Assembly (NCBI GenBank): GCA_905221605.1
Contig: CAJNDS010000095.1
Span: 124,001 to 188,000 of the forward strand
Reading direction: 5' to 3'
DNA from: Symbiodinium natans
Lineage: Eukaryota > Sar > Dinophyceae > Suessiales > Symbiodiniaceae
DNA: 64,000 nucleotides
Below are positions 10,580 through 21,690 of this stretch, piece by piece. How positions within the stretch are numbered: position 1 is the first letter of the stretch; each line of letters opens with the position of its first letter. The translations under genes were made by a program, and so were the position numbers. The notes beneath the pieces are model-generated. The model did not search any database. It saw only the letters and a program-made list of their open reading frames with translations, and was not told where the DNA came from.

Positions 10580-12460
10580 CGTGTCATCTTGCAGTTCTCG
10601 TACGTGGCTTGTCCTGTGCGGTCCTGCGGTAATGGTTTCTGCAATGAGAGAAGGTAGACATTGGGTCCTGTCACGTTCCTGCGCAGCGTTTCGCAGGCTT
10701 GGACAGTGAGCCAATGATAGGGGAAGACTCGGCAACCATCTTTGGGCAAGCCGCTTTTGGGGGCAGAAATGGACGCCAGGAGGCAGCTCTGGCTCAAGAA
10801 CCGATTGAAAAATACAAATAACTGTTTTTCCTTTCAAGTTGGAGCAGACAAAGGCTTTTTTCACATGCAACAATGTTTTGGAAGTGTTGTCCTTCGTTCT
10901 GAACGGCTCGGGCATGTCAAACTACCTAGATATCACCAACAGTTGCAGTGTTTTGTTGTGTTTTTCGCTTGTTTGGAGTTGCATGATTTTTGACATGTTT
11001 TCTGATTATTGAGCTTGCTTTGAACCGCGCCCGCTTTTTTTCAAGCATGTAGGGCGGTGGGAGGGGGCTTGGGCGGGAGGGCGGGCCGCGGCCGCGCGTG
11101 TGCTGAGGCCTGCGAATGCCCGCATGCTCTGGCTTGTCATGCCCAGCCAAGTCGGGCTCAACTGATGTGCGACAGGAAAACTGCTGCTTGCCATCGGGTG
11201 CACGCCAAATCCAGGCAACAGGCAGGCGACAACCTTGGATTTCCAGACTTGTTGCTCTCCGTCCTGTGCATCGTTCACATGTCCTGCATCCTTTCTTCCG
11301 AAGCTGTCAGCTATGTCTTCCATAAGCCTGAGTACATCAGATTGCTGTGAAGGCGCATGCCAATTGTACACATGTTCCAGTGGTTTGTGGTTGACAGTAC
11401 GCGGGCAGCTTCCATGCTTCTGACAGATGCCAGCTGTTGCGTTCAAACGTGCACAGGCTTGAGCACCATCGTCTCGAAAAGGCATGTTGCAAGCTCGATA
11501 GCTGTCTGGCTTTTACGCGTCCAGTTGGCTTCACGCCGCTTCTGGCACACCTAGCACAGTGTCACAGACAGCCTGTTGCGTGCAAGAGTGTTCATCTTTC
11601 CACTGCCCGGTTGTCCCCCAGAAGAAGACACCAGAAGAAGACTTTAGGGCTCAAGGGGCTAGGGGAAGCGGCTTTGCCTGCAAGTACCTGACGCCCCTCC
11701 TTTTTGTTTGCTGATGCTCACCATTGCTCAAACCCCTCTCCCCTTTTTTTGCTCCTATCCGCCGTGGCTCAGGACGGTGTTCATCTTGCTCGTGCACCCC
11801 TCCCCCTTTTTTTTCCGATGATGCTGCGCCTTGGGAAGCTTTCACCGGCGCACAGGCTGTCCGCTCGGCGTCGGGACGCTCATGTGCGGGTTACCCTGGG
11901 GGTGTTCCAGCTCCAAGTCAGGTCCAGGTTACTTTGACGTTCCTTTTGCACCGACGCAGAAGGTCGTGCCAAGTCGCTGCAAGACGGCGTTTGGCCAGAT
12001 TTCCGCTGTTGAAGGGTGGGCACTTGCCCAAACTGGTAAGGGAGGTCTCTGGAGGGGGACTCTGTCATCTTAAGGCCGGCGGCAAGATGGTGGTTGGCCA
12101 GATCTCAACTGTTGTTGTTCCACGGTGCCTTACCAGCGGCCCCAGTTTGGGGTGCAGGAAAGCCAGGTATTTCCAAGTATGTTGCGGGTTACCGCTGCTG
12201 TATTGCCAAGTCGTTGTTGGTTCGCACATCGACCATGACGTAAGGATAGAGGGCCATTGTGTTGCCCTTGCCGAGATTGAATCGACCGTATTTGACTGTC
12301 GTTCGTCACAGCTTGTCGTGTGCATGTCTGGCCAAGTTCTTAGCGTCAGGAGTCAGCGACGTAGTTGGTAGTGGTGCAGGCAGACTGTCGACGAAATCTT
12401 GCAAGAGTTACATCTCCAAGCCTCGTCTGACGTTTTCGCACTTCCGCAGTTTGCCTGCGC

Positions 12461-13135
12461 ATGAGCCTCCAAAAGGAAGTGCTTTGCGGTGCTGAAGTGC
12501 TCTGTACCATGGAGTGCCGTTGCCAAGCAGCTACCTGTCGCTTGTGTTCTCTGAAGCGGACCTGCCGCGAGCTGCAACAGCGCTTGCGAGAAGGACAGCG
12601 GCCGCTTGTCAGGGCAGCCCGAAAAGCCCACAGAGTGAGTTGGCCGTGCGGACTTTCCCCAAAGCAGCGGCATCAGGTCTTGTGTACCTATGTTCTCAGC
12701 GGTCACAATGCAATAGTGGCCATGCAGCACGCCCGACAACTACAGAGGCGTGCAGCGTCTGACGACACGCTGCCAAGCATTACGTTTGTCCAGAATCTTT
12801 ACCGGGAAGCTGCGGCTTCTGATGTTCATGCCTGTACAGATCCGCAGACGGCGGCCCAAAAACATGCTTCTCGAGAAGCTCACGTTTTCTTGGCAGAGGC
12901 CAACCTTTTTCGCTGGGTTCGGCAGCAGAACTTTCGTTGTCACTCGGCTCCGACCTCGGAGGCGGCCCTCTTCGAGTTTCGACGAAGATTGGGTGATCAT
13001 GCTGGCTGCCGGGCTGCCACAAACCGTGGCGGCCGGAAGTGGTTGCAGCGATGGTGTAAACGTTGGGATGTGAGTAGAGGAACCGTGCCAGTGCGTGTGG
13101 CTGTGGAGCCTGCGCGCTTGCCCCAGAAGGCTTGG
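12461..13135 (+). CDS. Transposase exon 1 (HTH region), unit A
   Basis: Encodes the N-terminal DNA-binding part of the transposase completed by the next exon. Visible features are a basic Arg/Ala-rich start, a LSPKQRHQVLCTYVLSGHN segment suited to a first helix-turn-helix, and further on RRWLQRWCKRW-like residues (GGRKWLQRWCKRWDVSRG) like the CENP-B/Tc5-type HTH of Tigger/pogo transposases. I end it at 13135, where GTGCAT can serve as donor in phase 0 with the acceptor at 13303. The ATG at 12461 is doubtful: unit B lacks four bases at about 12535, which changes the reading frame upstream of the conserved part. The real start or an acceptor probably lies downstream of that point. Confidence 0.6.
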
Positions 13136-13303
13136 GTGCATTTTCTTCTGAAGTTAAGACTTTTTGCATAGATTGAGGAGCCTTTTTTGGGGTCACAAGC
13201 AAGCATCATATTTGGAGTTGCAAATCGGCCCAGTACCAAAAACGGGACCGCTTTCTGGCCCAAAAAATGGGGGGCCCAAATCTGAATTTGTGTCCGGGCA
13301 GAG
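13136..13303 (+). other. Candidate 168-bp transposase intron
   Basis: Separates the HTH exon from the catalytic exon. The first frame stops at 13171 and the second has no ATG at its start, so splicing (or a degenerate junction) is needed. GTGCAT...GGGCAGAG fits GT-AG in phase 0. GTG occurs at both boundaries, so the exact splice point is ambiguous. Confidence 0.5.
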
Positions 13304-14191
13304 GTGGCGGTGTTCTTCCAATCGCTCAGCTTCCTTCGACATGCAAGTGCACCCCGACGTCTTTTGCATCTCAACCTTGATGAGACATCTGTAGCTCTGA
13401 CGCCGCACCCTCTTTGTGGATTGGTGGTCCAACGCCGCCACTGGGGAGCAGACGTGGAGGGCCCACGTCTGCCGGTTCGCAAGGGTGACTTGCGGACATT
13501 TGTGAGCTATGTGGCAGTGATATCAGACAACGACGAGCTTCAGCAGAGCTTGCCACATTTCGTCATCGGGAATAAGTCCGTGTTTACACTGGGCTTGATG
13601 CAGACAGTGGCCGCAGAATGCCGCCCGGGGACACATGTCTGGCGAACAGTCTCCTCATGGAACTCCACATCACTGCTTTTGGCAATGCTGGACCTGATTT
13701 CGCTAGCGTTGGACGGTTGGAGATGGTTGCTGGAACCGGTTCTCACCCTCGATGTGGCTCCATGCCACCTTTCCAAAGAAGTCTTTCTACGGGCGTGCGA
13801 GGTTGACATCAAATTGAATTTCGTGCCGGCCGGCGCAACATTCCTGCTGCAGCCGCTCGACGTGCGCGGCTTCTTCTCTTTCAAGTGGTGGCTCCGAACG
13901 GAGTACCAAATCTTACGACAGCTTGGTGACGGACAAGTCAGCAAGTTGGACTGGGTACGTTTGCTCATGAGAGCGCGGGAAGACTTTTGGTCCCGCAGAT
14001 CGTGGCGCAAATCCTTTAGTTTGACAGGGTGTCTGGGCGAAGCTCTGCCTTGTCTGTCCAAGAAGCTGCAAGCTTTTGAAATAGACCCTCAAGCAGCGGG
14101 TCGTTCTCCACCTTCGAAAGAAGCAAGCCAATGCATATGGCCGCGAAATCGCGCCATGGGCTATGCGTATGACCTTTTGTTTAAAGAGTAA
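13304..14191 (+). CDS. DDE_1 (Tigger/pogo-like) transposase catalytic exon, unit A
   Basis: Encodes 296 codons with the catalytic core of a DDE_1 superfamily transposase. Counting from 13304, the first acidic residue is D26 in NLDETSVAL, the second D150 in LTLDVAPCH and the third D186 in LLQPLDVRGFFSFK, giving DD35D spacing. N-x-DE at the first Asp, the His after the second, and QPLD followed by a Lys-rich helix and EYQ are family hallmarks. A tryptophan-rich segment (VSSWNS...GWRWLLEP) separates D1 and D2. There is no in-frame stop, and the one base change I found in this exon between units A and B is synonymous (GGA/GGC), so the catalytic part may be functional. The exon begins with GTG, not ATG, consistent with splicing from exon 1. 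No terminal inverted repeats or TA target duplication were identified. Confidence 0.82.
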   Translation: MAVFFQSLSFLRHASAPRRLLHLNLDETSVALTPHPLCGLVVQRRHWGADVEGPRLPVRKGDLRTFVSYVAVISDNDELQQSLPHFVIGNKSVFTLGLMQTVAAECRPGTHVWRTVSSWNSTSLLLAMLDLISLALDGWRWLLEPVLTLDVAPCHLSKEVFLRACEVDIKLNFVPAGATFLLQPLDVRGFFSFKWWLRTEYQILRQLGDGQVSKLDWVRLLMRAREDFWSRRSWRKSFSLTGCLGEALPCLSKKLQAFEIDPQAAGRSPPSKEASQCIWPRNRAMGYAYDLLFKE

Positions 14192-15388
14192 AGCTCGCCG
14201 TGGGACCGGAAGCGCTCAATGCTTGAAGCTCCAACGTCCGACAAGCGGGATGTGTGATACTGCTTGGGGAAGGTGCAACATGGTGGAAAGGACCATGCGT
14301 TCTTGGTGCTGGAAGTAGGGCCCAGCGTGTGCAATGTTTCTGAGCGGGAACGCGTGCTTTGCTTCGTGTGTCCTCAAGTGGGTGGAAAGAGAGACGTGTG
14401 CATGCGCCACGGTAGTTGCTGCAGCCATGAGTGCCGAAGCTGCTGCTGGCGATGTTGTACGAGATCTCAAAAGGCAGCGGCAAGAGCTGAAGGTGCCAAG
14501 AGACTTTTCTGTCCTATGCGCGCACGCTGCCCATACACGTGCCTTTTTTGCCAGGACGAACTGAAGCGCGCCAGCAAAGCCCTCAAGAACGAAGCTGCTA
14601 TCCTCAAGAAGAGCACTTCTTTTTGCGTAGCCTGCTCTGATGCAGTGTGACAGTGTGCGAAGCAGTTTTCCTTTAGGTCAGAAAGCGCCGCCACCTCCTG
14701 CGAAAAGCAGGCGATTTGGACGACGACTCACTGATCTGGCTACTGCGCAGACGGCAAAACGCAGATGCCGGACCACGTCAAGAAGCGCAACGCCCACGCG
14801 ACAATGCTGTTGGTGAAGAGCGTCAAGAGACCTGAGCTGTGAACGGTTTAGCGAAGCTAAGTCCAAGCCACCCTGCTTGAGATATGTTTTTGCTGTGTCT
14901 GCGTTAGCTATCGCCAGTTGGCAGATGGCCAGCAGCGTCAAGTTGTGCGTTCTACAGAATGCAAGCGCGCCTATGCATGTGGTCACGGAACGTGCCATGT
15001 GTAACGATCTCCTTGAACCTTGAAGGCTTGACCTCAGCCAACCAAACATGCTGATCGCCCAGATGTTGATCGAATGTGGTTGCTTGTTTCTCTTTGGCTC
15101 TTGCTTACAGTGCACGTTGTTGTTCTTATCCGAAACCACACGACAGCTGCCCAAGAAGCTTCCAGCGGTTGGGTGCGCGGCGGTCGCGATTTCACCGGTG
15201 GATGCCGCAGTGGTCGCGCACTTGGAGAGATGCGGACACCATGGTGCTGTTTCTGTTCTCATGCCACGACTTTCAAAGATGCGCTTGGCAGATCATGTTC
15301 GCAGGCCAGTTGCAATGGGAAGAGTCTTTGCCAAGTCCCGCAAGCCGTCCGGGCTTCTGCCATGACATTTGGTTTCTAGATGCATCAT
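14192..15388. other. Macrosatellite unit A, non-coding 3' part
   Basis: Follows the transposase stop. Several open frames on both strands, up to 194 codons on the minus strand, but none has a recognisable domain. They are conserved between units only because the whole DNA is. Confidence 0.5.
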
Positions 15389-16042
15389 CGTGACACATCG
15401 CTACCATTGAGTACCATCTGCCCCCATCGCTTGCCAGTCCAGTTGGCTGAAGGTCTTTACCGTCACATTTCGATGCAGCAACAGCGGCTTCGACCTCTGC
15501 GAAAAATGTGCACACGCCCCGGCCCCAGTCCGTTCCCTCACAACAGATCTGCTCGAATGCCTGCCCGTGTAGGCCTTTGCAGTACTTGTGCAATCTTTGT
15601 CAAATGTGTATGCCACGCTGAATCACGCTGATGTTGCCCGTCGATTTTGGCATCCGGGAGGCAACCCTCGGACATACAGCTGAAGATTCTATTCGCTCCG
15701 ATTTGGAGGCCATCCTGTCAGCAACAGGATTATTCACGACATGTCAAACTTGATTTTGGTGTTGTTTTCGCTATCTGCTTGTTTTTGTATGGGTTTTGCC
15801 TATATTTTGAAGGTGTTTTCCTTTTTTGGGGTCAGGGCAACCATCCTAAACCTTAAAAGTCACTACGCCCGACATGTCAAACTTGATTTTGGTGTTTCTG
15901 TTGCTCTCTGCTTGTTTTTGTATGGTTTTGCCTATGTTTTTAAAGGTGTTTTCCTTTTTGGGGTCAGGGCAGCCATCCTAAACCTTAAAAGTTACTACAC
16001 CCAACATGTCAAACTTGATTTTGGTGTTGTTTTCGCTTTCTT
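15389..16042. repeat. 654-bp internal duplication, first copy (unit A)
   Basis: Starts CGTGACACATCGCTACC and contains a ~350-base unique segment plus two to three 132-bp satellite monomers. The same arrangement restarts at 16043 with offset 654. This is a second level of tandem duplication inside the 7.5-kb unit. Confidence 0.93.
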
Positions 16043-17070
16043 CGTGACACATCGCTACCATTGAGTACCATCTGCCCCCATCGCTTGCCAGTCCAGTTGG
16101 CTGAAGGTCTTTACCGTCACATTTCGATGCAGCAACAGCGGCTTCGACCTCTGCGAAAAATGTGCACACGCCCCGGCCCCAGTCCGTTCCCTCACAACAG
16201 ATCTGCTCGAATGCCTGCCCGTGTAGGCCTTTGCAGTACTTGTGCAATCTTTGTCAAATGTGTATGCCACGCTGAATCACGCTGATGTTGCCCGTCGATT
16301 TTGGCATCCGGGAGGCAACCCTCGGACATACAGCTGAAGATTCTATTCGCTCCGATTTGGAGGCCATCCTGTCAGCAACAGGATTATTCACGACATGTCA
16401 AACTTGCTTTTGGTGTTGTTTTCGCTTTCTGCTTGTTTTTGTATGGGTTTTGCCTATATTTTGAAGGTGTTTTCCTTTTGTGGGGTCAGGGCAACCATCC
16501 TAAACCTTAAAAGTCACTACACCCGACATGTCAAACTTGATTTTGGTGTTTCGGTTGCTCTCTGCTTGTTTTTGTATGGTTTTGCCTATGTTTTAAAGGT
16601 GTTTTCCTTTTTGGGGTCAGGGCAACCATCCTAAACCTTAAAAGTTACTACACCCAACATGTCAAACTTGATTTTGGTGTTTTTTTGCTCTCTGCTTGTT
16701 TTTGTATGGGTTTTGCCTATATTTTGAAGGTGTTTTCCTTTTGTGGGGTCAGGGCAACCATCCTAAACCTTAAAAGTCACTACACCCGACATGTCAAACT
16801 TGATTTTGGTGTTTCTGTTGCTCTCTGCTTGTTTTTGTATGGTTTTGCCTATGTTTTTAAAGGTGTTCTCCTTTTTGGGGTCAGGGCAACCATCCTAAAC
16901 CTTAAAAGTTACTACACCCAACATGTCAAACTTGATTTTGGTGTTTTTTTGCTCTCTGCTTGTTTTTGTATGGGTTTTGCCTATATTTTGAAGGTGTTTT
17001 CCTTTTGTGGGGTCAGGGCAACCATCCTAAACCCTAAAAGTCACTACGCCCGACATGTCAAACTTGATTG
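15738..17070. repeat. ~132-bp satellite array (unit A)
   Basis: Monomers recognised by [GA]ACATGTCAAACTTG start at 15738, 15871, 16003, 16392, 16525, 16656, 16788, 16920 and 17052, giving spacings of 131-133 bases apart from the 654-bp insertion. Each monomer ends CATCCTAAACCTTAAAAG. Two monomer types alternate (GTTTCTGTTGCTCTCTG versus GTTTTTTTGCTCTCTG), implying a 264-base higher-order repeat. Long hydrophobic open frames through it are repeat products. Confidence 0.95.
16043..16696. repeat. 654-bp internal duplication, second copy (unit A)
   Basis: Second copy of the preceding block, nearly identical in its unique segment. It merges into further 132-bp monomers on its right. Small differences (for example GATTTTGG versus GCTTTTGG after CATGTCAAACTT) show that the copies have begun to diverge. 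Confidence 0.93.
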
Positions 17071-18014
17071 TTTTTGTATGGTTTTGATTATATTTTGGAG
17101 GGTGTTTTCGCTTTTTGGTCCTACAGAGCAGGGCACAGTTTCTTTCACACTCTCTCACGCTCTCGTTTTCTCACACAATCTCGCGCGCGTAAGTGCCGCT
17201 CAAGGATGTGGGATAAACATGGACATGCTTGGGCATGCGCCTAAGTTTTTGAAGGTAAGGACGTGGAGACGGTGAGCAGAAGCATAGCGACGGTAAGGGC
17301 ATTTTGGCCACGTCGGAGAGGGCGCATTCTGTCTAGCTCTCCCTTTCTCTTTCACACAAGCTCTCGTTTGTCAATGTTTGTGAAGTGCCGCTGACGGATG
17401 TGAGACAAACATGTGCATACTTGGGCCTAAGTTTTTGAAGGTAAGGACGTGTAGACGGTGAGCAGAAGCATAGCTACGGGGGGGGACGCATGCTGGCAGT
17501 TCGGACAGGGCGCATTTTCTATCGCTCTCACACAATCTCTCCTTTCTCCATGTTCCTCACACGTGCGAAGTGCCGCTCAAGGATGTGAGACAAACATGGG
17601 CATGCTTCGGCCAAGTTCTTGGGTTGAGGCAAAACCACTGCATAATGGCGCCGCAATGCTTGTGCTTTGCGCGTCTCTGCACGTGACGTGTACAGAAACA
17701 GGTACATGAAATACATGTTGTTCGTTTTGCTCAGACGCCCCCCCCCCCCTTTGTCATGCTCATATCCCTGGTGCTCGTTTTGCTCAAACGCCCCCCTTTG
17801 TCATGCTCATGCTGCATCCCTGGTGCTCATTTTGCTCACACCCCACGAACAACCCAGCCCAGGGATGTTCCCTTGGAGTTCCGGGGCAGCCAGTCCCATT
17901 GTGGACGTTCCTTCGTCTCCTACCACCTCGTGGCCAAAGACCTGGAGACCACTAGAAGCTTGCTCTGGGCACGCGGCCCCGCGAAACGTTCCGGGAAAGC
18001 AGGCCTCGAAAACC

Positions 18015-18082
18015 CGTGGTCCTGCAAATCCGTTTTTTGGACTAATAATTCTATTGTCCCACAACGGTTTTGCAGGACCACG
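18015..18082. repeat. Long hairpin in macrosatellite unit B
   Basis: Identical arrangement to the hairpin of unit A, with both arms conserved. Confidence 0.85.
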
Positions 18083-20016
18083 CGTGTCATCTTGCAGTTC
18101 TCGTACGTGGCTTGTCCTGTGCGGTCCTGCGGTAATGGTTTCTGCAATGAGAGAAGGTAGACATTGGGTCCTGTCACGTTCCTGCGCAGCGTTTCGCAGG
18201 CTTGGACAGTGAGCCAATGATAGGGGAAGACTCGGCAACCATCTTTGGGCAAGCCGCTTTTGGGGGCAGAAATGGACGCCAGGAGGCAGCTCTGGCTCAA
18301 GAACCGATTGAAAAATACAAATAACTGTTTTTCCTTTCAAGTTGGAGCAGACAAAGGCTTTTTCCACATGCAACAATGTTTTGGAAGTGTTGTCCTTCGT
18401 TCTGAACGGCTCGGGCATGTCAAACTACCTAGATATCACCAACAGTTGCAGTGTTTTGTTGTGTTTTTCGCTTGTTTGGAGTTGCATGATTTTTGACATG
18501 TTTTCTGATTATTGAGCTTGCTTTGAACCGCGCCCGCTTTTTTTCAAGCATGTAGGGCGGTGGGAGGGGGCTTGGGCGGGAGGGCGGGCCGCGGCCGCGC
18601 GTGTGCTGAGGCCTGCGAATGCCCGCATGCTCTGGCTTGTCATGCCCAGCCAAGTCGGGCTCAACTGATGTGCGACAGGAAAACTGCTGCTTGCCATCGG
18701 GTGCACGCCAAATCCAGGCAACAGGCAGGCGACAACCTTGGATTTCCAGACTTGTTGCTCTCCGTCCTGTGCATCGTTCACATGTCCTGCATCCTTTCTT
18801 CCGAAGCTGTCAGCTATGTCTTCCATAAGCCTGAGTACATCAGATTGCTGTGAAGGCGCATGCCAATTGTACACATGTTCCAGTGGTTTGTGGTTGACAG
18901 TACGCGGGCAGCTTCCATGCTTCTGACAGATGCCAGCTGTTGCGTTCAAACGTGCACAGGCTTGAGCACCATCGTCTCGAAAAAGGCATGTTGCAAGCTC
19001 GATAGCTGTCTGGCTTTTACGCGTCCAGTTGGCTTCACGCCGCTTCTGGCACACCTAGCACAGTGTCACAGACAGCCTGTTGCGTGCAAGAGTGTTCATC
19101 TTTCCACTGCCCGGTTGTCCCCCAGAAGAAGACACCAGAAGAAGACTTTAGGGCTCAAGGGGCTAGGGGAAGCGGCTTTGCCTGCAAGTACCTGACGCCC
19201 CTCCTTTTTGTTTGCTGATGCTCACCATTGCTCAAACCCCTCTCCCCTTTTTTTGCTCCTATCCGCCGTGGCTCAGGACGGTGTTCATCTTGCTCGTGCA
19301 CCCCTCCCCCTTTTTTGCCGATGATGCTGCGCCTTGGGAAGCTTTCACCGGCGCACAGGCTGTCCGCTCGGCGTCGGGACGCTCATGTGCGGGTTACCCT
19401 GGGGGTGTTCCAGCTCCAAGTCAGGTCCAGGTTACTTTGACGTTCCTTTTGCACCGACGCAGAAGGTCGTGCCAAGTCGCTGCAAGACGGCGTTTGGCCA
19501 GATTTCCGCTGTTGAAGGGTGGGCACTTGCCCAAACTGGTAAGGGAGGTCTCTGGAGGGGGACTCTGTCATCTTAAGGCCGGCGGCAAGATGGTGGTTGG
19601 CCAGATCTCAACTGTTGTTGTTCCACGGTGCCTTACCAGCGGCCCCAGTTTGGGGTGCAGGAAAGCCAGGTATTTCCAAGTATGTTGCGGGTTACCGCTG
19701 CTGTATTGCCAAGTCGTTGTTGGTTCGCACATCGACCATGACGTAAGGATAGAGGGCCATTGTGTTGCCCTTGCCGAGATTGAATCGACCGTATTTGACT
19801 GTCGTTCGTCACAGCTTGTCGTGTGCATGTCTGGCCAAGTTCTTAGCGTCAGGAGTCAGCGACGTAGTTGGTAGTGGTGCAGGCAGACTGTCGACGAAAT
19901 CTTGCAAGAGTTACATCTCCAAGCCTCGTCTGACGTTTTCGCACTTCCGCAGTTTGCCTGCGCATGAGCCTCCAAAAGGAAGTGCTTTGCGGTGCTGAAG
20001 TGCTCTGTACCATGGA

Positions 20017-20634
20017 GTGCCGTTGCCAAGCAGCTGTCGCTTGTGTTCTCTGAAGCGGACCTGCCGCGAGCTGCAACAGCGCTTGCGAGAAGGACAGCGG
20101 CCGCTTGTCAGGGCAGCCCGAAAAGCCCACAGAGTGAGTTGGCCGTGCGGACTTTCCCCAAAGCAGCGGCATCAGGTCTTGTGTACCTATGTTCTCAGCG
20201 GTCACAATGCAATAGTGGCCATGCAGCACGCCCGACAACTACAGAGGCGTGCAGCGTCTGACGACACGCTGCCAAGCATTACGTTTGTCCAGAATCTTTA
20301 CCGGGAAGCTGCGGCTTCTGATGTTCATGCCTGTACAGATCCGCAGACGGCGGCCCAAAAACATGCTTCTCGAGAAGCTCACGTTTTCTTGGCAGAGGCC
20401 AACCTTTTTCGCTGGGTTCGGCAGCAGAACTTTCGTTGTCACTCGGCTCCGACCTCGGAGGCGGCCCTCTTCGAGTTTCGACGAAGATTGGGTGATCATG
20501 CTGGCTGCCGGGCTGCCACAAACCGTGGCGGCCGGAAGTGGTTGCAGCGATGGTGTAAACGTTGGGATGTGAGTAGAGGAACCGTGCCAGTGCGTGTGGC
20601 TGTGGAGCCTGCGCGCTTGCCCCAGAAGGCTTGG
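20017..20634 (+). CDS. Transposase exon 1 (HTH region), unit B
   Basis: Same conserved HTH-bearing segment as in unit A, but a 4-base deletion just upstream of CGCTTGTGTTCTC brings a different ATG into frame, so the first few residues differ from unit A. From RLCSLKRTCREL onward the two proteins agree. This supports a coding start, or splice acceptor, at or after the indel. Confidence 0.58.
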
Positions 20635-20802
20635 GTGCATTTTCTTCTGAAGTTAAGACTTTTTGCATAGATTGAGGAGCCTTTTTTGGGGTCACAAGCA
20701 AGCATCATATTTGGAGTTGCAAATCGGCCCAGTACCAAAAACGGGACCGCTTTCTGGCCCAAAAAATGGGGGGCCCAAATCTGAATTTGTGTCCGGGCAG
20801 AG

Positions 20803-21690
20803 GTGGCGGTGTTCTTCCAATCGCTCAGCTTCCTTCGACATGCAAGTGCACCCCGACGTCTTTTGCATCTCAACCTTGATGAGACATCTGTAGCTCTGAC
20901 GCCGCACCCTCTTTGTGGCTTGGTGGTCCAACGCCGCCACTGGGGAGCAGACGTGGAGGGCCCACGTCTGCCGGTTCGCAAGGGTGACTTGCGGACATTT
21001 GTGAGCTATGTGGCAGTGATATCAGACAACGACGAGCTTCAGCAGAGCTTGCCACATTTCGTCATCGGGAATAAGTCCGTGTTTACACTGGGCTTGATGC
21101 AGACAGTGGCCGCAGAATGCCGCCCGGGGACACATGTCTGGCGAACAGTCTCCTCATGGAACTCCACATCACTGCTTTTGGCAATGCTGGACCTGATTTC
21201 GCTAGCGTTGGACGGTTGGAGATGGTTGCTGGAACCGGTTCTCACCCTCGATGTGGCTCCATGCCACCTTTCCAAAGAAGTCTTTCTACGGGCGTGCGAG
21301 GTTGACATCAAATTGAATTTCGTGCCGGCCGGCGCAACATTCCTGCTGCAGCCGCTCGACGTGCGCGGCTTCTTCTCTTTCAAGTGGTGGCTCCGAACGG
21401 AGTACCAAATCTTACGACAGCTTGGTGACGGACAAGTCAGCAAGTTGGACTGGGTACGTTTGCTCATGAGAGCGCGGGAAGACTTTTGGTCCCGCAGATC
21501 GTGGCGCAAATCCTTTAGTTTGACAGGGTGTCTGGGCGAAGCTCTGCCTTGTCTGTCCAAGAAGCTGCAAGCTTTTGAAATAGACCCTCAAGCAGCGGGT
21601 CGTTCTCCACCTTCGAAAGAAGCAAGCCAATGCATATGGCCGCGAAATCGCGCCATGGGCTATGCGTATGACCTTTTGTTTAAAGAGTAA
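20803..21690 (+). CDS. DDE_1 (Tigger/pogo-like) transposase catalytic exon, unit B
   Basis: Encodes the same catalytic protein as unit A, with D26, D150 and D186 intact and no stop or frameshift. The only base difference I noticed in this exon is synonymous. It is separated from its HTH exon by the same 168-base intervening segment. It is either a recent copy or maintained by homogenisation of the whole macrosatellite. Confidence 0.82.
   Translation: MAVFFQSLSFLRHASAPRRLLHLNLDETSVALTPHPLCGLVVQRRHWGADVEGPRLPVRKGDLRTFVSYVAVISDNDELQQSLPHFVIGNKSVFTLGLMQTVAAECRPGTHVWRTVSSWNSTSLLLAMLDLISLALDGWRWLLEPVLTLDVAPCHLSKEVFLRACEVDIKLNFVPAGATFLLQPLDVRGFFSFKWWLRTEYQILRQLGDGQVSKLDWVRLLMRAREDFWSRRSWRKSFSLTGCLGEALPCLSKKLQAFEIDPQAAGRSPPSKEASQCIWPRNRAMGYAYDLLFKE

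Larger units (their letters stand above)
9540..17042. repeat. 7.5-kb tandem macrosatellite, unit A
   Basis: The sequence from 9540 recurs from 17043 with an offset of 7503 that shrinks to 7499 after small indels. Order inside the unit: end of a 132-bp satellite, a TCTCGCTCTC-rich segment, a hairpin, a gene-poor 2-kb part, a two-exon DDE transposase, a further non-coding part, and a satellite array containing a 654-bp duplication. Units A and B differ at only a handful of positions that I found by eye (single bases, homopolymer lengths, one 4-base indel), so the duplication is recent, actively homogenised, or partly an assembly effect. Confidence 0.97.

Noticed and set aside
10304-10915. 203-codon minus-strand frame in all three macrosatellite units
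   Set aside because: It runs through the hairpin arms and homology is due to the repeat; no motif.
11724-12371. 215-codon plus-strand frame in unit A upstream of the transposase
   Set aside because: Arg/Ser/Gly-rich without motif, and its frame is altered by homopolymer indels between units A, B and C.
14678-15262. 194-codon minus-strand frame after the transposase, repeated in unit B
   Set aside because: No domain, composition not protein-like, and conservation is explained by whole-unit identity.
9540-17042. LTR retrotransposon as the identity of the 7.5-kb unit
   Set aside because: No reverse transcriptase, integrase or terminal direct repeats of LTR type found; the only enzyme seen is a DDE_1 transposase.
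15738-17070. CRISPR array
   Set aside because: Repeat units are ~132 bases and contiguous, with no short repeat/unique spacer alternation; the context is eukaryotic.
18509-19054. 181-codon minus-strand frame (units B and C; 159 codons in A), considered as a second transposase
   Set aside because: A one-base indel truncates it in unit A, the C-terminal part is low complexity, and no catalytic motif is visible.
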